This document shows, piece by piece, positions 30,666 through 41,630 of a stretch of DNA of 64,000 bases (positions are counted from its first letter, which is position 1; every line of letters starts with the position of its first letter). The DNA comes from Euphorbia lathyris (taxonomy: Eukaryota > Streptophyta > Magnoliopsida > Malpighiales > Euphorbiaceae): the NCBI RefSeq assembly GCF_963576675.1, contig NC_088918.1:58857501-58921500 (forward strand), read 5' to 3'. Below the pieces are notes generated by a model. It had not been told where the DNA came from and did not search any database. It saw only the letters and a list, made by a program, of their open reading frames with translations. The translations under genes were made by a program, and so were the position numbers.

Positions 30666-32578
30666 ATATAACTCAAAATTTATATCTAGTCCAAATATAG
30701 GGAAAAAAAAAAAATCCAAATGCCTTTTAATTTGGTGTGTACTTTTTAAACATTATTGTGCCATTTCCTAACGGAAAATTTGAAGTTAATTTTTAAAAAA
30801 AGTGATTGAATTTCATTTTATTTTAATAAAATCATTAAATTTTAGTTCTTAATTTAATAAAATTAGATAGAAAAGATCCTTATGAATAGTGATATGATAG
30901 TACATATGTAATGAAAAAAAATATATTTGTTATTTAATTTAACCACTTGAAACTATTATGTGATAACTAAAAAATTTGTATTTTTGAGTTGTCATTTCGC
31001 ATACATATGGTTGTCATGTTATGCGGAACAGAGTTTTTTCCATCACACCATGATGTCATTATTTCAGTATTTTTTTCTACTTGAATTGAAATGGTTGGAA
31101 TGTTATTGAAATAAAAACAAAGTTCAATGACTTTTTTCTGAAACAAAATAAAATTTAATGTTTTTTTTTTAAAAACCGACTCAAAAGTCCAATAACCATT
31201 TAAATGCGATTTTTCTTTCATAATAATAATAATTAAAAGGTAAGTTCCAAGCCACTTTTTAATCCGTCATGAAAAAGTTTTTCTTAAACTTAATTGCGAT
31301 TGTTCTTTTCACGCATCTGATTGTATTGTTAGTTGTTTTGAGATTTTGTATTTTTCTGGGATCTAAATGTTTAGTATTTACAAAAACTAAAAGTGATAAT
31401 ATTTCACTAAAAATGCGAAGTTTCTATAAAATATTGTTAGTGATAATATTTCAGTAAAACTCTTGCGTTATATGGGCAAAATCCTATAAAATCGTGGTGA
31501 TATCTCGACAAAACTGTAATAGAACTTTTATGTAATTCAATAACTTTTAGCGTAATTACGTTAAACTGCAGAGTTTTACCAATGATTCATTTTCCTCTTT
31601 GCATGTTATTATGAATCCATCACTCAAATCCTTTTCATGAACGATAGCTCCTCCACTACTCAAATCATCCTCGTTCACGAGGAAGAAGAAGATATCATAT
31701 GGAGCTCTTGCTAAACCCTATATACTTTTCTTGAGAATCTCAAACCTTAGCTCTCTATTTATCATTATGCAGAAATATTAAGAAGCTTTTTAAAAGTGAA
31801 ACATTTCTCACTTCCGAGTGGAGGTCCGAACACTTTTGAAGTCCATCGTTGTTTTTGAGACTTGAGCATTGTTTTTGGGTAAGTCACCTCGCTAAGTGCA
31901 AAACTAAGGATTCATCGACCTTAAAAGTTCAGGTGTCTACTCTTTTATGATAATGGGGTTTAATGCAATGTTTGTGCTACATGCGTGTTATAACTATGTT
32001 AATCACCTAAAACATGTCATGTATCCGGTCCGGTTGTATATATTTTGGGTCAATGTTATTGATCTGTTAAGAATCATGCTCAACTGGTGAACCAGGATAA
32101 CTCACGTTATTTGAGAAATTAAATGAAAACAAATAAAATTAAAAAGTAATAAGTAAAACTATATTCACCTCTTCACAGTCGATGATGAAAAATTTGGTTA
32201 ACTATGGAAAAAATATGTGATATGTATTGTATTAATTTTAATCTTGAATATTGTATCAAATCAATTTCTTATTTTTAGATGTATACATTTTATATTTAAT
32301 TGAAGAATTTTGTATTATTTATATATATAATGTCATCATTCGGTTCAACCAATTCGAGTTAACCGGTTAAATCCATTGACCCCTGACTTGCTGTCAATTG
32401 ATTGGAATTCTGGTCTAGTTTTTAAAACATTGCAAAAGAGAGAAGTAAAGATGGAAAGATTAGACACTCGATAGGTTCTTGGTAGTGGAAACACTTTGAT
32501 GAGACGTTTCCTAAGTTTGGTAGAGAGGCTAGGAATTTACAACTTGCACTAAGTACAAATAGGATGAACCTTCTAAGG
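30666..32578. other. AT-rich intergenic DNA, nothing recognised
   Basis: No open frame with coding character, no repeat ends and no RNA gene identified. A GC-moderate stretch at 31590-31930 (near GAGGAAGAAGAAGATATC) might be degenerate genic sequence but reads through stops in all frames. Confidence 0.45.
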
Positions 32579-32823
32579 CACTCTTAGTGGGTAAATTTCA
32601 TACATGCTGTATAACGTTTGTCCCGTTTCACACTTTGGTGTATAACATTCATTTTGTCTCACTAATATATGCGACCTTATAGGTAAAAATGATCTATCAA
32701 CGTGAAGTCAATGCGCCACGTCAGCAGTTCAACAAGCACCGAAATTTTCAATTCACTTCCTAAAGTTGAACAACCCTAACCGGAATTGATTATTAGAGTT
32801 AATCAAACAATATGTTGAGTTAA

Positions 32824-33129
32824 TCAGTGGAAGCTTTCGCCGAATGACGAGGAAAGTTGTGTTGGAAGAGCAATTCTTTCTCTTCCAAACCCAATCATTC
32901 CATTAGAACTAGTAGCTAGAGTCTTCAAATCCCAAGCATTTGCACAGGCGAAGATAAAACCAGGAGGCTTAGCCTTTGCACTGTTGGTAGATTGGAGGGA
33001 AATTACATCTCTGGAAATTTCTTCGATTTCAAGAGCATCATTAATTATATTTTCCGATACGACATAACATGTTTCGCTGTTGCAGCCTAATAAAAAATGA
33101 CCAAGTAAGCAAACTTTTTCTGAATAAGC
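32824..33129 (-). pseudogene. Basic 7S globulin / EDGP-like aspartic-protease fold, 3' part of fragment
   Basis: The minus-strand frame contains GCNSETCYVV, IEEISRDVISLQST, GFIFACA, NGMIGFGRERIALPTQ and SSSF before a stop. This order matches the N-terminal half of plant extracellular dermal glycoprotein/basic 7S globulin/xylanase-inhibitor proteins (GCN-TC, EDVVS--ST, FIF-CAP, GMAGLGR--IALP-Q). These are secreted, catalytically dead pepsin-like proteins involved in inhibitor or cell-wall roles. The C-terminal half is missing. The copia element interrupts the upstream side. Confidence 0.75.
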
Positions 33130-33447
33130 TGTAAACCAATGGATTATGGAAAAACAAAAATGGAGAACAGGCTGAATAAACTGAAGAGCTTGACATTCAT
33201 TACAAGGAACAAAAAATATATAAAGCTTACAAAAGATTGCTGTCACAGCAATAGCCAAAAAAGACAAAAAAAAAAAAAAAAAACAGGTCACAGCTACAAT
33301 TAAGGTCCCCATACCTCAAGTCCCTATAAAACTGATTAACTACAAAAAATAAGAAATCACATGAAGAATAAAGACAAAAGCTCACATGCTAAACATTAAA
33401 AGTAATAACTTAAATATTAGACATAGCCAGAGTGTCAACTCTTAACA
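33130..33447 (-). repeat. 3' LTR of the intact copia element
   Basis: 318 bp, near-identical to the other LTR; differences include the length of an A run near 33270 and a few transitions. Confidence 0.93.
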
Positions 33448-36400
33448 CTCCTCCTTGACACTTTGGCTGCAAACTCCAAGCTCCTTCCTAAGGAACTCAA
33501 ACCTCTCAGTTGGTAAAGCTTTAGTAAATATGTCTACAATCTGAAATTCTGAGTTGCAATGCACCAATTTGACTATCCCATCACTCTCAGCTTCTTTCAC
33601 GAAGTGAAATTTGATCTTTATGTGCTTTGTCATATCATGAAAAACTGGATCTTTTGCAATTGCCACTGCAGATTGGTTATCACAGAAAATTGTTGTAGCT
33701 TCATTTTGTTTCATCTGCAAATCCTCCAATAACTTTTGGAGCCAAATTGCTTGATTTACAGCAGCTGAAGCAACAATGTATTCGGCTTCAGCTGTTGATT
33801 GAGCAACTGTACACTGCTTTTTTGATCTCCAACTGAAAAATCCACTTCCAAGTGTGAAAGCATAACCTGATGTGGACTTTGAATCATCGCTGGAACCTGC
33901 CCAATCGCTATCGGTGAACCCAATTAATTTAACAGCAGCTCCTTTCTTGAATTGAACTCCAAAATTTGCAGTTCCTTTGACATACCTAAGTAGTCTTTTA
34001 GCAGCCCTTAGGTGAATTTCACTTGGAGTTTGCATAAATCTGGACAATAAACTTGAAGCATACATAATATCTGGTATAGAAGCTGTAAGATATAAAAGAC
34101 ACCCAACCATACTTCTGTATAGGGTGGAATTAACCTTATCAGCCCCATCATCTAGACATAATTTTTCACCTTTAACTAGAGGATTGCTCACTGGTTTGCA
34201 CTCATCTAGTCCAAACTTCTTTAGGATTTCACCAACATACTTCTTTTGGCATATAAATATCCCTTGTTGTGTTTGAGATATTTCCATGCCAAGAAAGTAA
34301 GACATTAATCCCAAATCTGTCATCTCAAAAGCATTTTGCATTTCATTTTTGAATTGCTCAATCTGATTGCTACTATTTCCTGTCACCAAAATATCATCCA
34401 CATAGAGAGAAACTATAAGTATCTCCTCTGCAACTTGCTTCACATACAAAGTTGATTCACTGAGACTTTTCTTGAACCCCAACTTCAGCAGATATTCATT
34501 GATTCTGGTGTACCAGGCTCGAGGAGCCTGCTTCAAGCCATACAGAGCTTTCTTCAGCAAGCACACTTTATCTTCACTCCCTTCAACAACGAAGCCTTCG
34601 GGTTGCTCGATAAAAATCTCTTCTTGTAGATAGCCATTGAGAAAAGCTGACTTCACATCCATTTGGTGCATTTTCCAGCCAAGTTGAGCTGCAACTGAAG
34701 TCAATAATTTGATTGTGTCGAACCTTGCAACCGGTGCAAATGTGTCTAAGAAATCAACACCAAACTCTTGTGCGTACCCTTTGACTACCAATCTAGCCTT
34801 GAATTTGTTTATAGAACCATTTGCATTTAATTTGGTTCTATAAACCCATCGAACTCCAATCACTTTTCGATTTTTGGGCCTATCAACAAGCTGCCATGTC
34901 TCATTTTTCTCTATGACTTTCATCTCTTCCTTCATTGCTTCCATCCAACCAGGTGCACTTTTTGCTTCTTCAAAGCTAACAGGCTCCACAATTACTAAGT
35001 TACAGCTGCTGTAAATTTCACTTAGTGATCTGGTACCTCTTACACCAATTTCATTTTCATCATCATCATCATCATCTTCCACTGCTGCAATTGGTTCTTC
35101 TTTTTTAACATCTATTGTACTTGAACTTGATTCAGGAACTTCAATGGCTCCTTTCTCCCAATTCCAAGCTGCATTCTCAGAAAATCTCACATCTCTACTT
35201 AGAACCACCTTCTTGCTATTGACATCAAAAATTCTGTATGCTTTTGAATTACTGTTGTAGCCAACAAACACGCCTACAGATGCCTTTGGATCCAACTTGT
35301 CTCTTTGGATTTTAGGAATATTGACATAGCATATGGAACCAAATATCTTGAGATGTTCAACAGTATGATCATCTCCATTCCACACTTGAAATGGTGACTT
35401 TCCTTGAAGAGAACTTGTTGGAAGTCTGTTCTGTAAATACGCAGCCGTGTGAACTGCTTCAGCCCAAAAACTTTTAGGCAAACCCTTCTCGATCATCATG
35501 CATCTTCCCATTTCCACCAAAGTTCTATTTTTTCTTTCGCTTACTCCATTTTGTTGTGGAGTATAGGGTGTAGTAAGCTGGTGATGAATGCCACTTGCTT
35601 TTAGGACAGCTTCAAAATCTTTGGAAGTGAATTCACCTCCATTATCAGATCTCAACATCCTAATTTGATGCCCAGATTGCTTTTCAACCCACAACTTGAA
35701 CTCCTTAAACACATGGAGAGCTTCAGATTTCAGCTTCAAGAAATAAACCCAACACCATCTACTATAGTCATCAATGAACGTTATAAAATACTTGCTTCCA
35801 TTTAAAGATGGAGTGCTCATTGGACCACATAGATCTGTGTGTACCAGCTGAAGTTTTTCTACAGCTCTCCAAGCTTTATTTTTTGGAAAAGGTAATTTGG
35901 TTTGCTTTCCCATCTGACAGACCCCACAAAGTTCCTCTATCAAACTGGTATTATCAAATCCAATTGCTCCTCCAAGCTTTAACTTCCTAAGGCTTTCACA
36001 ATTAACATGACCCAACCTCTTGTGCCAAACATGTAGATTGTTTGAAGCAGTAATTGACACATGACACTGCACCAGATTCCAATTTATAGGAAAATTTCTA
36101 TTTCTCATTTTCACAGTGAGAAACTCACCACCGGAAGGATCAAGTATGACACAAGTTTTATCTTTGAAATGCAAAGAGTAATTTTTCTCAAGCATTTGCC
36201 CAACACTAAGCAAGTTGTGACTGATCTCAGGAACTAAAAGTACATCTGAAATTATTTTTGTACCTTCAGATGTATGCACAGCAACACCTCCTTGCCCCTT
36301 TACTTTCAACATCTTTCCATCTCCAATTTGCACATTCCTGACGCTTGAACTTTCCAAATCAAGAAAGTTTTCTGCATTTGAAGACATATGATGTGAACAA

Positions 36401-37395
36401 CCACTATCCACTAGCCATTCATCTTTGCAATTTGCTGCAACATAACAAGTAGCCACAAACAACTTCCCTTCTTGAACTGCCTCCACTTGCTCCTCTGCTA
36501 CCTGAGCTTGTAAAATTGCTTGATTAGATTTGTTTTTGCAGATCCTCTCCACATGTCCATATTGTTTGCAGGCCCTACATTGAACTCCTGGCCTGACCCA
36601 ACAATATTTCTCTAGGTGGTCAGTCCTCTTGCAATGAGAACATGGAGGAAAAACTCGTTTTTTGCTGGTGGATGCTGTCTTCTCCTTATCCTTCTTATCA
36701 TTAGAAAATTTCTTCTTGAAGTTTCCTTGAGCTTTGCCCTTTTGCTTAGCAAAGAAAGCTGCCTCTGTACTTTCTTCTTCACGAATCATTCTTCTTTGCT
36801 CTTGAGCTTGCAACGAACTCACAAGCTCAGCTAAGGAAATTTTGCTGAGATCCTTGGAGTCTTCAAGAGAAGAAATCTTAGATTCAAATTTCTCTGGAAG
36901 ACTTACAAGAACTTTCTCAACAACTCTTGTATCAGGTAAGTCTTCTCCTAGTAACCTGATCTGATTGACAGTGTTGGATATCCTATCAGCATAGTCTTTG
37001 ATAGTTTCCACTTCTTTCATTTTCAGATTCTCAAACTCCCTTCTTAAGTTGAGAACATGAATTTGCTTAGTTTTCTCACTCCCTTGAAACTCATCTCTCA
37101 ATCTATCCCAAGCTTCCTTTGCTGTTTCACAAGCCATAATTCTTGTGAAAACAACGTCTGCTACATCAGAGTGAATAGCAGACAAGGCTTTGAACTTTTT
37201 TGCAACCTCCTCTTTATGAAGTTTTATTTGAGCTATGGTAGGATCCCTACCCAAAGGAGTAGGATCACTTCCTGTTTCCACAGCTTCCCAAATATCGAAA
37301 GCCCTTAAATAAGCTTTCATTTTCACTGCCCAGATCTGATAGTTTTCACCAGAAAATGGTGGAGGAGAAGGAGCTGAATAGCTATTTGAAGCCAT
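33442..37395 (-). CDS. Copia Gag-Pol polyprotein, uninterrupted
   Basis: Encodes all functions for reverse transcription and integration. I take Met at 37395 (MASNSYSAPSPPPFSG) as the start rather than Met 27 codons upstream, because copia Gags begin this way; the protein is then 1317 residues. Domains in order: UBN2-type Gag; two zinc knuckles (CSHCKRTDHLEKYC and CRACKQYGHVERIC, an unusual pair); aspartic protease (VDSGCSHHMSS); integrase with HHCC region (HKRLGHVN...CGVCQMGK) and core (HTDLCGP, RSDNGGEF, E in NGVSERKNRT); RT with YVDDILVTG; and RNase H (TDSDWAGSSDDSKS). The order PR-INT-RT-RH defines Ty1/copia. The stop codon TAA lies inside the first bases of the 3' LTR. An Asp run (about seven) sits between integrase and RT. 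No lesion seen. Confidence 0.95.
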   Translation of the reverse strand: MASNSYSAPSPPPFSGENYQIWAVKMKAYLRAFDIWEAVETGSDPTPLGRDPTIAQIKLHKEEVAKKFKALSAIHSDVADVVFTRIMACETAKEAWDRLRDEFQGSEKTKQIHVLNLRREFENLKMKEVETIKDYADRISNTVNQIRLLGEDLPDTRVVEKVLVSLPEKFESKISSLEDSKDLSKISLAELVSSLQAQEQRRMIREEESTEAAFFAKQKGKAQGNFKKKFSNDKKDKEKTASTSKKRVFPPCSHCKRTDHLEKYCWVRPGVQCRACKQYGHVERICKNKSNQAILQAQVAEEQVEAVQEGKLFVATCYVAANCKDEWLVDSGCSHHMSSNAENFLDLESSSVRNVQIGDGKMLKVKGQGGVAVHTSEGTKIISDVLLVPEISHNLLSVGQMLEKNYSLHFKDKTCVILDPSGGEFLTVKMRNRNFPINWNLVQCHVSITASNNLHVWHKRLGHVNCESLRKLKLGGAIGFDNTSLIEELCGVCQMGKQTKLPFPKNKAWRAVEKLQLVHTDLCGPMSTPSLNGSKYFITFIDDYSRWCWVYFLKLKSEALHVFKEFKLWVEKQSGHQIRMLRSDNGGEFTSKDFEAVLKASGIHHQLTTPYTPQQNGVSERKNRTLVEMGRCMMIEKGLPKSFWAEAVHTAAYLQNRLPTSSLQGKSPFQVWNGDDHTVEHLKIFGSICYVNIPKIQRDKLDPKASVGVFVGYNSNSKAYRIFDVNSKKVVLSRDVRFSENAAWNWEKGAIEVPESSSSTIDVKKEEPIAAVEDDDDDDENEIGVRGTRSLSEIYSSCNLVIVEPVSFEEAKSAPGWMEAMKEEMKVIEKNETWQLVDRPKNRKVIGVRWVYRTKLNANGSINKFKARLVVKGYAQEFGVDFLDTFAPVARFDTIKLLTSVAAQLGWKMHQMDVKSAFLNGYLQEEIFIEQPEGFVVEGSEDKVCLLKKALYGLKQAPRAWYTRINEYLLKLGFKKSLSESTLYVKQVAEEILIVSLYVDDILVTGNSSNQIEQFKNEMQNAFEMTDLGLMSYFLGMEISQTQQGIFICQKKYVGEILKKFGLDECKPVSNPLVKGEKLCLDDGADKVNSTLYRSMVGCLLYLTASIPDIMYASSLLSRFMQTPSEIHLRAAKRLLRYVKGTANFGVQFKKGAAVKLIGFTDSDWAGSSDDSKSTSGYAFTLGSGFFSWRSKKQCTVAQSTAEAEYIVASAAVNQAIWLQKLLEDLQMKQNEATTIFCDNQSAVAIAKDPVFHDMTKHIKIKFHFVKEAESDGIVKLVHCNSEFQIVDIFTKALPTERFEFLRKELGVCSQSVKEEC

Positions 37396-37512
37396 ACAGA
37401 GAACAAAAGAACTCACACAAATTTGGTTTAGTGAAGGGATTCCTTTCTTGTTTTCTCTCACCAAACTCACATTCACTCACAGTCCCATTAAATCAGCAGC
37501 TCTGATACCATT

Positions 37513-37827
37513 TGTAAACCAATGGATTATGGAAAAACAAAAATGGAGAACATGCTGAATAAGCTGAAGAGCTTGACATTCATTACAAGGAACAAAAAAT
37601 ATATAAAGCTTACAAAAGATTGCTGTCACAGCAATAGCCAAAAAAGACAAAAAAAAAAAAAAACAGGTCACAGCTACAATTAAGGTCCCCATACCTCAAG
37701 TCCCTATAAAACTGATTAACTACAGAAAATAAGAAATCACATGAAGAATAAAGACAAAAGCTCACATGCTAAACATTAAAAGTAATAACTTAAATATTAG
37801 ACACAGCCAAAGTGTCAACTCTTAACA
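37513..37827 (-). repeat. 5' LTR of the intact copia element
   Basis: 315 bp, followed on the minus strand by the initiator-Met-type primer binding site. Confidence 0.93.
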
Positions 37828-37832
37828 TAAGC

Positions 37833-38095
37833 AAGAGCAATCCATCCATAAATTCTTGGCTCCGAGATCAATGACAAATCGTTTTAGGGGAAAAGGGGTT
37901 CAGAAATAGGAATGTCTTATTAATTAATCATTATAAAATAGGAATTTTAGAAATTGGATTCTCTGCTCTACAAATCATTCTTCACACTTCAAATACCCAA
38001 CTGAAATTTTTAGGCAATAGCCAACCAGATAAAAGCAAGTTGCTTTACAGGTGTTATAGAGATTATACATTTCCGTTCTTGAAGATGAAGCCATA
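37833..38095 (-). pseudogene. EDGP/7S globulin fragment, 5' part upstream of the copia insertion
   Basis: Immediately outside the copia target site the minus strand reads RFVIDLGAKNLWMDCSC, which matches the first conserved block of the family (VLDLGG--LWVDC). Further upstream is an ATG followed by ASSSRTEM at about 38090 and interrupted sequence with stops, suggesting a decayed start region. Joining across the copia site requires a frame change, so the gene was probably already a pseudogene. Confidence 0.65.
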
Positions 38096-38124
38096 GAGAA
38101 ATAGAGAAGAAACGAGAGAGATAT

Positions 38125-38443
38125 GGGTCGTTACAGGCCCACCAGCTTCCGCCTGGAACCACACATCGTACGTGGAAAGTCGGCTCTGATACCAATTGTA
38201 ACATCCTGGTCCAATACCATGTAGATATTGTCCGCTCTGGCCCAAATCCAATATATTGAGCCTCACGGTTTTAAAACGCGTCTGCATGTATTGGATTCTC
38301 ATCTTACTAATAAGCCTCAATTATTTCCTCTACATTTCCGATGTGGGATTCATTTCATTCCTGTCCCCATTGTCGTCCCTTAGGGCCGCTCCTTACTTAG
38401 GCCTTCTACCCCGACGCCATCCACTCCGGACCGGGTCGTTACA
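38125..38443 (-). mobile_element. TRIM-like miniature retroelement, copy 2
   Basis: On the minus strand: complete 5' LTR (38443 to 38197, 247 bp, TGTAACGACCCGG ... GGATGTTACA), PBS TGGTATCAGAGCC at 38193-38181, about 60 bp of internal sequence, and only the first 11 bases of a 3' LTR (TGTAACGACCC, 38135-38125). Closely similar to copy 1 at 5391-5714, which keeps the other LTR. It lies inside the Pack-MULE-like unit, upstream of the EDGP fragment. Confidence 0.75.
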
Positions 38444-38718
38444 GTTGACACAACAGAAAATAGTTGGAAATAAGGAAAGGGGAAAGGAGGAAGGAAGATA
38501 TAAAAGTATTTTTATATTAGGTGGGTCAATTTTTAACTTTTAGGGAGGTTAGATTGATGATGTGACGCGTTGACTGATTTTTTTACCTGCTGTACACCAT
38601 AGTGTGAGATTAGCTATAAGATCGTACATATTAGTGAGACAAAACGAAAATTGTGCACTAAAGTGTGAAATGAGATAAACGGTTGTACACCGCGTATGAA
38701 ATTTACCTCATTCTTAGT

Positions 38719-39588
38719 TATCAACATAGTACTTGACCCGTTCTTTTATCCATATATAACTTGTCCAATTGGTTGTGCATGATGTTGAAACACAATTTCC
38801 ATAGAGTTTTTGATTATGACAAAAATAATTATTAAGGAATTAGATCTCCAAGATTATTTAATTTCAGAATTGAATGCGTTTGTTAAATGACTATTCTAAC
38901 TTAAGCATAAAATGAAAGACAATTTAAAAGGCCTTAACTGAATTAAAGGTCCAAGTTTTAAGTTTGGCCGAGAACCCAAAACCAGAACCAGAACCGAAAC
39001 TAAAAGCCCGTTGAAAACCAATCAACTCAAAGCGTTCCAAAAGAAGCAAAAACACTCCCTATCATACAAACATCTCTCTTTATCAATTAGGGATATGTAT
39101 TGGTTCGGTTTAAACCGTATACCGAACAGACCGATGCACTCAATTACATTGGCGGGCAAATAAAAATAAAAATAAAAATAATAATAATTTCTACTTATTT
39201 TAAGTGATGGGCAAATATCCGTAACTTGTAATAACACCTTGCTTATATTGGTGGGATGGGAATTGAATGGCAATTTGGAATTTGGTGATCTGTTGCCTAA
39301 TAAGTCTTTTTTTTCCACCTCTGTTTTGTCTTTAATTAAAATATCAATTCCCATTGATTAAATTGTTGAATTTATCTTATCTTATTCATTTCTTAATGTA
39401 ATTCTTTGAATCTTCATTTTCATATTGCCACGTAATACACACAATCAACAACTATAATTAGAAAACACAAAACTAAACAAATTAACCAAAACGGCCATCT
39501 ACAAATAATAATAGAAAGACCATTCTTTTGTTGCAAAAAAAAACATACACCTTTATAACTCGTTATCTCATACTTCTTCTCAATATAC
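38719..39588. other. Intergenic / promoter region of the first RING gene
   Basis: AT-rich, no gene. A short AAATAA/AATAAT microsatellite lies near 39160-39190. No TATA box could be assigned with confidence. Confidence 0.45.
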
Positions 39589-40080
39589 ATGGATTCTTTT
39601 AAAAAATTCATGGATAGAGATGATAACCACCACCATGATTTCCAATTAAACCCAACCGCGATCGCTCTATTAGGCGTCTTCTTCGGTGCTGTAATGGTCG
39701 CAACCCTCCATTGTATTTTCAACGGCTGTGGCTCCTCATCGTCCACCACCAGCCACCAAAATCGTACCCAACCAAACGTGAGGGAATCCACTACCGTGGT
39801 TGCGGTTACAGTTCCAGTCTCTAGATATAGTAAGGAACACAATGAGGAAATGTGCTCGGTTTGCTTGTCTGAATTTAAAGACGGGGATCAAATTCGAGTA
39901 TTGCCGGATTGCTTGCACGTTTTTCATGTTACTTGTATTGATACGTGGCTGATTTCACACTCGAATTGCCCGCTTTGTCGGGCTAATATTGCTCCTCCTT
40001 CTCGGAATGATAGTGATATAGTTGTAAGGATATCGTTGGATTCCGAAACAAGTGTGAATCCATCTTGGAATCCCATCTAA
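39589..40080 (+). CDS. RING-H2 finger protein, ATL family (E3 ubiquitin ligase)
   Basis: Membrane-anchored E3 ligase that would transfer ubiquitin from an E2 to substrates. Intronless, 163 residues. A His/Asp-rich N-terminus precedes one hydrophobic segment at about residues 22-44 ([19 protein letters not shown]). After a Ser/Thr-rich linker comes a canonical RING-H2: C89, C92, C108, H110, H113, C116, C127, C130, with the Pro of CPLC present and W120 at the E2 contact position. The usual GLD motif before the RING is not obvious. Short for an ATL, whose tail is often longer. The second ATL-type gene 3 kb downstream shares the layout. Substrates cannot be inferred. Confidence 0.92.
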   Translation: MDSFKKFMDRDDNHHHDFQLNPTAIALLGVFFGAVMVATLHCIFNGCGSSSSTTSHQNRTQPNVRESTTVVAVTVPVSRYSKEHNEEMCSVCLSEFKDGDQIRVLPDCLHVFHVTCIDTWLISHSNCPLCRANIAPPSRNDSDIVVRISLDSETSVNPSWNPI

Positions 40081-40743
40081 GAATTTGTAACGGTTGATGG
40101 GTTTTGAAGTTTGATATATACATTGAACATAATGATGTTACTTGTATCTTAAGTTTTCATCATTTTACTTAGAGAACACTTATGCTAGCTAATAGCTTAT
40201 TGAGGGTTTAAATCATTGACTTAATTACCACTTTTTACTGTATTAATGATTAGTATTTAAATCAATAACTTGTTAATTGAAGTTAGTGGAACAATTTTGT
40301 CTTTAAGCAAGGTTTCAGATTCGAGTATTATTTATAGATTTTTTTTTTACCCCTTTATAGATTCATGGCTCGAATCCACTAAATAAATAATGAAGTAATA
40401 AAAAAAAATGATACAATGTTTGTATATATGCATAATAACTTGATCTCTCATGTTCACATATAAATTTAAAAAGAATTCATATCCATATTTGAATATGAAT
40501 TTTTTTACCAAACGCGGCGGTTGCATATAGATGAACGAATAATTTAGTGACACATCATATATTTTAGAGTTTAGAGTTTATAATTTAGAGTTAATGGTTT
40601 CTATTTTACAATCGAAAAATTTCATATAAGTAATTAACTAAAATTATCTTCTTTAAAAAATCTAACTAATTTTTTTTAATTAATTAATTACATATATTAA
40701 TATTTTATTGGTTCATATACGACGTGTAATTCAATTCTTAGTG
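40081..40743. other. 3' flank of the first RING gene, AT-rich
   Basis: No gene; includes TTAATTAATTAATT-type simple sequence near 40676-40690. Confidence 0.45.
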
Positions 40744-40751
40744 ATAACGTG

Positions 40752-41630
40752 TAGGGATGGCAACGGGTAGGGTACCCGCGGGTAGTACCAATCCCATCCC
40801 AATCCCAAACCCTTATCCTTTTATTTTTTAATTATCCGTACCCGTCCCATTACCCTAATGAGTATACTTTTGGGTCAATTACATGAATATCATAATTATC
40901 TATAAAATTACAACTAAGTCATATCACCAAACTTAATTCTTAATATGTCATTATTTTCTATCTATTATGACTTTATACCATAATTTAAAAAATTCTAGAC
41001 TCCAATTCATAAATTATAAACCCTAAAAAATATATTCTAAACTTCTAATTTATAAATTCTAATCCTTAAAATATATTAAAAGTACTGATTTTATTGGTTT
41101 GACATAATCCAAAATTATGACTTGACATGGTTGTAAATTGTTTCTAAAAGATGAATTTCTGTGTAATTTTCCCTATACTTTTTGTATCCATACCTTTCCC
41201 ATTTAATTCACGGGTACCCGCGGGTACCCTTACCCGTTAAGAATTAATAAATAAAATAAAAAATATTACGAATTTAACAAAGTATAAATTTAATAGATCA
41301 TTCATCTAAAAATTAAACAAATTGAACCTTAATCAATAAGAATAAAATAATTTAGTGGTATCACTCAATGGTTGAATAACAAAAGGTTGGAGTTCAAATC
41401 CCACATCTTACGTCTAAAAAATAATAATCTTCTTTAATATATAGAAGAATTATAGCGGGTACCGGGTACCGAGTACCCTAGGGGATATTACCATACCCGT
41501 CCCATTACCCTAACGGGTAATGGTTTTGATCTCATACCCGTCTCATACCCTTTTATACATGGTACGTGTAGTCCCATTAGGATCGGGTAGTACCGGGTAC
41601 CCGCGGGTAGGGTACCCGTTGCCATCCCTA
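40752..41630. mobile_element. hAT-type MITE (879 bp)
   Basis: Ends TAGGGATGGCAACGGGTAGG and, reversed, TAGGGATGGCAACGGGTACC. Perfect 8-bp target duplication ataacgtg at 40744-40751 and 41631-41638, the size typical of hAT elements. Many internal GGGTACCCG-type short palindromes near both ends. No transposase. Confidence 0.93.
41350..41412 (+). repeat. tRNA-like (SINE-head-like) sequence inside the hAT MITE
   Basis: TTTAGTGGTATCACTCAATGG resembles a Pol III A box, and GGTTGGAGTTCAAATCCCAC 28 bases later resembles a B box (GGTTCRANNCC). No acceptor-stem pairing consistent with a functional tRNA was found, so this looks like a tRNA-derived SINE head or remnant. Confidence 0.4.

Larger units (their letters stand above)
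33130..37827 (-). mobile_element. Ty1/copia retrotransposon, structurally intact
   Basis: 4.7 kb. LTRs 33130-33447 and 37513-37827 (TG...CA ends after orientation). The 5-bp target duplication taagc is perfect (33125-33129 and 37828-37832). The primer binding site on the minus strand, TGGTATCAGAGC, lies immediately inside the right LTR (about 37500-37511). A purine-rich tract AAGGAGGAG lies just inside the left LTR. The LTRs differ at only a handful of positions, so the insertion is fairly recent. A single uninterrupted Gag-Pol frame suggests possible activity. Confidence 0.95.
32589..38708. mobile_element. Pack-MULE-like unit containing a split EDGP/7S globulin fragment
   Basis: The left end GGGTAAATTTCATAC and right end (reversed) AGGTAAATTTCATAC begin TIRs similar over at least 95 bp (both include TTTTGTCTCACTAATATGT-like sequence). 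The flanks are cactcttagt (32579-32588) and cattcttagt (38709-38718), a 10-bp duplication with one mismatch, consistent with a MULE. Inside are a gene fragment, a complete copia element and a TRIM copy. Without the copia element and TRIM copy the unit would be about 1.1 kb, a normal Pack-MULE size. The inference that the gene fragment was captured rests on its lying between the TIRs. Confidence 0.7.

Noticed and set aside
32824..33312. One 162-codon gene on the minus strand
   Set aside because: Its first part is copia LTR sequence read through; only the part after the LTR edge (33129 and below) is the EDGP-like fragment.
41350..41412. Functional tRNA gene
   Set aside because: A- and B-box-like motifs are present, but no acceptor stem or convincing anticodon arm could be folded.
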